Shown one piece after another: positions 57,880-64,000 of a DNA stretch of 64,000 bases. The notes under the pieces are model-generated. The model was not told the origin of the DNA. It saw nothing but the letters and a program-made list of their open reading frames with translations, and did no database searches. Origin of the DNA: Cannabis sativa (taxonomy: Eukaryota > Streptophyta > Magnoliopsida > Rosales > Cannabaceae); assembly GCF_029168945.1 (NCBI RefSeq), contig NC_083604.1, forward strand, positions 62,202,211-62,266,210, in the 5' to 3' direction. The translations under genes and the position numbers were made by a program. Position 1 is the stretch's first letter, and every line of letters begins with the position of its first letter.

Positions 57880-60447
57880 AGAAGGATAAGGAAAAAGGCT
57901 CCAGCTCGCTATCACAGTCACTGGAACCAAGCTTCTATCGAGACATCCTCAAACAACAATGAAAAGCGGGAAAATCACAGCTATATGATTTTCAAATAAT
58001 AAGCGCATTTACACTACGTGATATGTAATCAAACCCCGTGATTTCAGGGGATAATCGTTGTTAAAAGATTACAGTCAACTTTGTAATTAACTGCCAACTA
58101 TGTGATTATAAATAGTGGCAAGTAAGATAAAAAAAGGGACGAAGAAAATCAAACAAGAAAGGCCCTGAGAAAACTATCAAAAATCTAATAAGATTGACTC
58201 GTGAACTATGCAGAATTTTAACTGCAAAACTACGTAAAAAATCTTGTGTGTTCATACTTTTTATTTTACAGCTTTTATTTTTTCTGTGCGAGATTGTCAC
58301 TGTGAGGCTCAAATTTTATTAACGAAAATCTGCGTTAACACATGTAAGCCCAAAAGTAAACATATAAGCTCGTACATATCAAATGATTTGGATGGGCCCT
58401 ATCACGTTTCTAGGTTTATCATAGATGAAATAAATTACAAAATTTACATGTTACAAATTATTTATAAGATCTCTTCACAATTGGACTATGATTAAATCAG
58501 ATCATTGGATCTGTCAACAAGTTACTCATAGAATTTTAGATCAAAAAAATAATAGGTTTGTTTTAAAAAGTTTGAATAAATAATTAAATAAATAAACAAA
58601 CATGTAACAGATTTCTAGAAAGTAGGTTAGATATTTCTATTTTAAAATAAAATATTTTAAAAAATATCTTAACTAGAATTTAAATTTAGATTGTTAGAGA
58701 ATATTTAAAATATTTAAAATCTAACAAATCTCCTAAATATTTAAAATTTAAACTGAAATTCAAATATCCAACTATTTTTTTAAAATTTCTTAGTTTATTT
58801 AAATAAGTTAAATTAGTTAAATATCTAATAAGATAATGTAATATAATATCTTAATTTAAAAATTGAGATATAAATTTTAAAAAATAGGATATATTGATGG
58901 TTAGGATATTATCAATTTTATTTAAAATAAAATAAAATATCTTAAGTTTGAAAATTTTATGGTTAGCTAACCCTAAAATTTCTATTCAAACTAAAGTTAA
59001 CAACTTTTCAAAATTTCATGTTATTTTGAAAAAAAAAAATATAAAAATTATGATAAATATCTAATAAGATAAAATGTCAAAAACTAATATTTTTCTAATT
59101 TTATAATTTAATTTAATAAAAAATATTTTAAAATAACAAATTTAAAAACTGATATGGTTGACAAACCTTAAAATTCTAACTAGATTATTAGTAAGTTTTG
59201 TTAGTATTTTAATATCAAAATAAGATCATTTCAAATTTAATAATAAAATAAATAATATCTGATCTCATAATTAAAATAAATAAAATAAATAAAAATAATA
59301 AAAAATTCAAAGTTAACCATAAGGCTAGTTTACGAAAAAAATTAAATTTTCAAATTCAAAGGCTACTAATATCTAATACTAATCTTAATTAATTAAAAAA
59401 ATTAATAAAATTCATTTTATTCTAACAATTAGATTTTTATTTGAAAATTTGAATTCTACACAAAATTCTACCAAAATTTAAATTTTGTTTCACTGAAATA
59501 TGATCTTTGAATCAAAAGATATCACAAAAATAAAATTGGCACAGGGAGTTGCATACTCCCTGCGCGCGCGCAAGAGGAGTTTGGTGCGAGAAAGAGGCTG
59601 TAATGCAACTCTGTTGGCCGAGTGAGCTCGACGTGAGCATGCCTTCAGATAGGACCTTTCTCAGACACCTCGGTCACGAGGTTGTTTGAACCTCGATCAT
59701 GACCGAGGTGTACTCAGCCTCCGCGCGTGCACACGATGCACTAATTTTGGGATATTTTCACTCAAATTCAAAAAATCATAACTAATTCATAAAAATTTTA
59801 GTTGAGTTCTATCAAGGCATAAATTTATTAATTTTTCATCTACTTTCTAAAAAAAAAACTTTCAAAATGAAACTAAAAATATTTTGCATCGTAAAATCGT
59901 AATTTCCATACAATCATCAAATATGCACATAAACCAATATGAACACATCCAAATCAATACAATCATTATTTTAAATCCATATTTCATGAAAGTAAATCAT
60001 TACCGTGGCTCTGAGGCTAGTTTTTGGGGATTATTTTACCAGAATCTAGATTTACTACTGTTGTCCCTGATTTTGCCCAATATACGTGGACCAACCAGAT
60101 AGGGACACGTGGACCAAAAGATCTTAACATTTGCATTAATTGCTAAGTCTTTATGAAGAAAGGCAACATCCGGGACCTGCCTCCCGGAGAAGGCATACGA
60201 AGTCCCCTATGCTCCCAGAGGCCTAAGTAGCATCAAAGCATTTCCGCGAGGTGTCAGGCTTCCCCTGAGCAGTCATCTCGCATTTAATGCCGCATGGGAG
60301 GAAATGTGTTGGGACTGCCACACGCAATAAAGTCTGACGACACAACTCCCGATCTGCACCTACAAGGCTATGATCACTTAAGTCTATTGACGACTACACT
60401 GCGAAGAGTCACGTCACTCAAAAGGCAATAAGGACATTCCACATAAA
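57880..60447 (+). repeat. Spacer 3 (near-identical to spacer 1)
   Basis: 2,568 bp: half of LTR A, AT-rich block, hairpin zone (59535-59740, hairpin 59667-59709) and truncated X LTR (60059-60447). By eye it follows spacer 1 at nearly every site where spacer 2 differs. Exceptions such as GAGTGAGCTCG near 59620 and CATCTACTTTC near 59838 agree with spacer 2. There is no gene. Confidence 0.88.
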
Positions 60448-62299
60448 TGTTGGATTTTATGCCCTAAATAAAACTCATTTCAATATAATCAGATTTACTT
60501 ATTAATATAGATCAGAAATAACATTTATTGTTGCATGGTTCACACGATTTATTTCATGATTATATGTACATAATGTATAAATTCATCTGAAACCCTTTTC
60601 ACATACTTGATCCTGTTTATTGTGCTGTCAACACATTGGAAAGTAAACATGACTATGTGAATAAAGTTTCCTAGATTTATCAGACACAGGGTTTTACTGA
60701 TATGATAATCTACAACAGAGTTTACTTGCATTTGGAGAAATGCTATGTTCTTTCCAGAGCATTGCTTAAAGTAAAGCTCAGGTTGGGTGCATCGGAAGGG
60801 ACCGATATTGAACTTTGACTTAGATTTATTAAATTACCGTAATATCTATTCAAGTCAATATCGCCTAGTTGATCCTAGATCAAATGATCTTAATCCTGTT
60901 ATGATTAGGCTCGATCTCAAGAGGCTATTCGTGTTCTTTGATTTGTTAGTTAAGCCTACTTTTAGGTCAGGGTGATACGTACATTTTGGGAACACGGAAG
61001 TGCAATTGAGTGGGAGCGCTAACATAAACATGGAATCTATCTATCTGGCGAATAGTAAGTAAAAGATGATCTCCTTCGAGCTTGACCAAACGAAAATAAA
61101 TGGTGGAGATCTCATTTCACATAAGCTGAAATATCATTTATACGGGGTTAAGTGTTTTAAGGATTAAATACATTGTAGGGTGTAACGGTAATCTAATCCC
61201 TTTACAGTGTAGATCATTCATATAGAGGATCATTGATCAAATTAGGATTATAACAATGGATAACTAATGATGTGTCTATATGGTGGAACATATAGAGCAT
61301 TCTATATACTGAGAGTGCAATTCTAATTTCTATGCGTGGATTCAACGAAGAATTAATAAGTTAGTGAATTTTAGTGATAAATTCTTGATCTACTTATTGG
61401 AAGCTCGGTTATATAGACCCATGGTCCCCCACTAGTTGAGATAATATTGCTTGTAAGACTCATATAATTGGTTTTTATTAATCAATTATAATTCTCAAAT
61501 TAGACTATATCTATTTGTGAATTTTTCACTAAGTAAGGGTGAAATTGTAAAGAAAGAGTTTTAGGGGCATATTTGTTAATTATGATACTTTGTATGGTTC
61601 AATTAATAAATATGATAAATTACAATATTATTTAATAATTATTTATAGTTATTAAATAGTTAGAATTGACATTTAAATGGTTGAATTTGAAAATTGGCGT
61701 TTTTGAGAAAATGAGATGCAGAAAAGATAAAACTGCAAAATTGCAAAAAGTGAGGCTCAAATCAACTTTGTATGGCCGACCACTTTTGTAGGGAATTTAA
61801 AATGATATTTTCATTATTTTAATGCCAAATAATTCAAACCTAACCCTAGTTGAATGCTATAAATAGATAGTGAAGGCTTTAGGAAATTTACACTAAATTT
61901 CTACACTTCTGATTAAAAAAAAACTGAGCCTTTCTCTCTCCCTATCTTTAGCCGCCACTTCTTCTCTTTCTTCTTCCTCTTCAATTTCGAAATTCTTAGT
62001 GTGAGAAAAGTACCCACACACAGCAAGTGATACCTCAACCATAGTGAGGAAGATCGTGAAGAAAGACTTTCAGCCATAAGGAGTTTCAGCACTAAAGAAT
62101 CAGAGAAAGAGATCCAGGTTCAGATATTGATAATGCTCTGCTACAGAAAGGAATCAAGGGCTAGATATCTGAACGGAAGGAGTCATATTATTCCGCTGTA
62201 CCCAATGTTAGGTTTACTAAACTTTATATGTGTTTATTTCATCGTTTTAGAAAGGTCATATTTAGGGTGTTAATCAACATACTTGTGAGTAGATCTAAG
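60448..62299 (+). mobile_element. Copia family C LTR4, right boundary of the array
   Basis: Its first ~317 bases match LTR2 and LTR3. From 60765 on (C where the others have G) it diverges clearly, for example GGTTGGGTGCATCGG without the GGAGTATGCAT insert, and TTATTAAATTACCG. It stops at AGATCTAAG, about 24 bases before the usual LTR end, where LTR5 begins. The left flank is ATAAA after the truncated X LTR. Confidence 0.9.
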
Positions 62300-64000
62300 T
62301 GTTGGGTTTTATGCCCTAAATAAAACTCATTTCAATATAATCAGATTTACTTATTAATATAGATCAAAAATAACATTTAATGTTCATGGTTCACATGATT
62401 TATTTCATGATTATATGTACATAATGTATAAATTCATCTGAAACCCTTTTCACATACTTGATCCTGTTTATTGTGCCGTCAACACATTGGAAAGTAAACA
62501 TGACTATGTGAATAAAGTTTCCTAGATTTATCAGACATAGGGTTTTACTGATATGATAATCTACAACAGAGTTTACTTGCATTTGGAGAAGTGCTATGTT
62601 CTTTCCAGAGCATTGGTTAAAGTAAAGCTCAGGTTGGATGCATGGAGTATGCATCGGAAGGGACCGATATTGAACTTTGACTTAGATTTAATTAAACTTA
62701 CCGTAAAATCTATTCAAGTCAATATCGCCTAGTTGATCCTAGATCAAATGATCTTAATCTTGTTATGATTAGGCTCAATCTTGAAAGGCTATTCGTGTTC
62801 CTTGAATTGTTAGTTAAGCCTACTTTTAGGTCAGGGTGATACGTACTTTTTGGGAACACGGTAGTGCAATTGAGTGGGAGCGCTAGCATAAACATGGAAT
62901 CTATAGCTTCTATCTAGCAAATAGTAAGCAAAGAATGATCTCCTTCGAGCTTGACCAAACGAAAATAAATGGTGGAGATCTCATTTCACATAAGCTGAAA
63001 TATCATTTATACGGGGTCAAGTGTTTTAAGGATAAAATACATAGTAGGGTGTTACGGTAATTTAATCCCTTTACTGTGTAGATCATTCATATAGAGGATA
63101 ATTGATCAAATTAGGATTATAACAATGGATAACTAATGATGTGTGTATATGGTGGAACATATAGAGCATTCTATATACTGAGAGTGTAATTCTAAGTTCT
63201 ATGCGTGGATTCAACGAAGAATTAATAAGTCTGTGAATTTTAGTGCTAAATTCTTGATCTACTTATTGGAAGCTCGGTTATATAGACCCATGGTCCCCCC
63301 ACTAGTTGAGATAATATTGCTTGTAAGACTCATGTAATTGGTTTTGATTAATCAATTATAATTCTCAAATTAGACTATGTCTATTTGTGAAATTTTCACT
63401 AAGTAAGGGCGAAATTGTAAAGAAAGAGTTTTAGGGGCATATTTGTTAATTATGATACTTTGTATGGTTCAATTAATAAATATGATAAATGACAATATTA
63501 TTTAATAATTATTTATAGTTATTAAATAGTTAGAATTGACATTTAAATGGTTGAATTAGGAAATTGACATTTTTGAGAAAATCAGATACAAAAGGTGTTA
63601 AAATTGCAAAATTGCAAAAAGCAAGGCCCAATCCATTAAAGCTATGGCCGACCACCTATTGTAGGTTTTTAAGTTGATTTTTTCATTATTTTAATGCCAT
63701 ATAATTCAAATCTAACCCTAGTGGAATGCTATAAATAGATAGTGAAGGCTTCAGGAAAATAACACTTTTTTCTTGAGACTTCTAAATCAAAAAAAAAAAA
63801 AAAAAAAAAAAAACTGAGCCTTCTCTCTCCCTATCTGGCTGACCACTCCCTCTCTTCTTCTTCAATATTTCGAAATCCTTAGTGATTAGAGTAGTGCCCA
63901 CACACATCAAGTGATACCTCAATCATAGTGAGGAAGATCGTGAAGAAAGATCATCAGCAAAGGAGTTTCAACATCAAAGATTCAGAGAAAGAGATCCAGG
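62300..64000 (+). mobile_element. Copia family C LTR5, runs off the window
   Basis: It starts TGTTGGGTTTTATGCCC immediately after CTAAG of LTR4 and continues to the window end without finishing. A long A run (63789-63812) is private to this copy. Its second half is closer in wording to the LTR at 4370 (AAATCAGATACAAAAG, AAGGCCCA) than to LTR1-3. It is probably a separate later insertion into LTR4. Confidence 0.88.

Larger units (their letters stand above)
48959..60447 (+). repeat. Tandem array, about 4.46-kb unit (spacer plus LTR)
   Basis: Unit starts at the LTRs are 47062, 51526, 55983 and 60448, giving periods of 4464, 4457 and 4465 bases. Each unit has one family C LTR of about 1.9 kb and one spacer of about 2.56 kb. 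The spacer consists of the second half of solo LTR A, an AT-rich stretch, a GC-rich hairpin zone, and the first 389 bases of an X-family LTR. Spacers 1 and 3 are nearly identical, while spacer 2 carries many small differences in its left four-fifths. The last ~570 bases are the same in all three. Short frames of 72-84 codons recur in every unit only because the DNA is duplicated. Confidence 0.93.

Noticed and set aside
48959..60447. Satellite-type tandem repeat
   Set aside because: The 4.46-kb unit consists of identifiable LTR pieces with chimeric boundaries, and only three units are present. Segmental amplification by recombination fits better.
46526..62654. Short open frames (72-84 codons) conserved in every array unit and in several LTRs
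   Set aside because: They recur only because the DNA is duplicated. They lie in LTRs, overlap each other on both strands, have no protein motif, and change in step with silent sites.
1..64000. tRNA, rRNA, CRISPR or bacterial-type features
   Set aside because: I found no tRNA B-box context, no rRNA-like stretch and no regularly spaced short repeats. The gene structure is that of a plant nucleus.

Overview
The window is nuclear DNA of a flowering plant, most likely a eudicot. It is strongly AT-rich, has spliced gene structure, and carries plant-type Ty1/copia and Ty3/gypsy retrotransposons, CACTA, hAT and Mutator-like DNA elements. I cannot name the species from sequence alone. Only one intact cellular gene is visible: an 11-exon trehalose-6-phosphate phosphatase (TPP) on the + strand, coding 21918-24467, 374 residues, with all HAD-phosphatase motifs, a TATA box, two G-boxes and a probable 5'UTR intron. 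It sits alone in AT-rich intergenic DNA.

Layout. 1-6253: a decayed copia element (leader, broken gag-pol, 1,884-bp 3' LTR). 6254-12401: a Tekay/Del-type chromovirus cut off in gag, with recent-looking damage and a 2,061-bp 3' LTR. 12402-21125: AT-rich DNA with CACTA-like debris and a GC-rich island at 16.4-16.7 kb. 21126-24760: the TPP gene. 25.5-36.8 kb: a graveyard of elements, holding a LINE-type RNase H fragment, a Mutator-like MITE, a minus-strand copia 3' half with a 168-bp LTR and a small CACTA inside it, a minus-strand Tat-type gypsy with a hAT MITE inside it, an antisense Transposase_28-like reading frame next to a polypurine tract and LTR, and a solo LTR. 36.8-46.5 kb: mostly noncoding, with a GC-rich patch, two CACTA 5' ends, two adjacent MITEs and a promoter-like segment without an ORF.

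46.5-64 kb is the most unusual part. A solo gypsy-type LTR (target duplication CATGT) was invaded by an LTR of the same copia family as the first element (duplication AGAAG). The segment from that LTR to the next was then amplified into three tandem units of about 4.46 kb. Diagnostic differences show that LTR2 and LTR3 are chimeras: the first ~190 bp match LTR4 and everything from ~318 bp onward matches LTR1, and their flanks do not match each other. This is the expected footprint of unequal crossing-over between two separate LTR insertions. It places the exchange in an interval of about 130 bp.

Most other open frames in the window are chance or shadow frames, including those repeated in every array unit.
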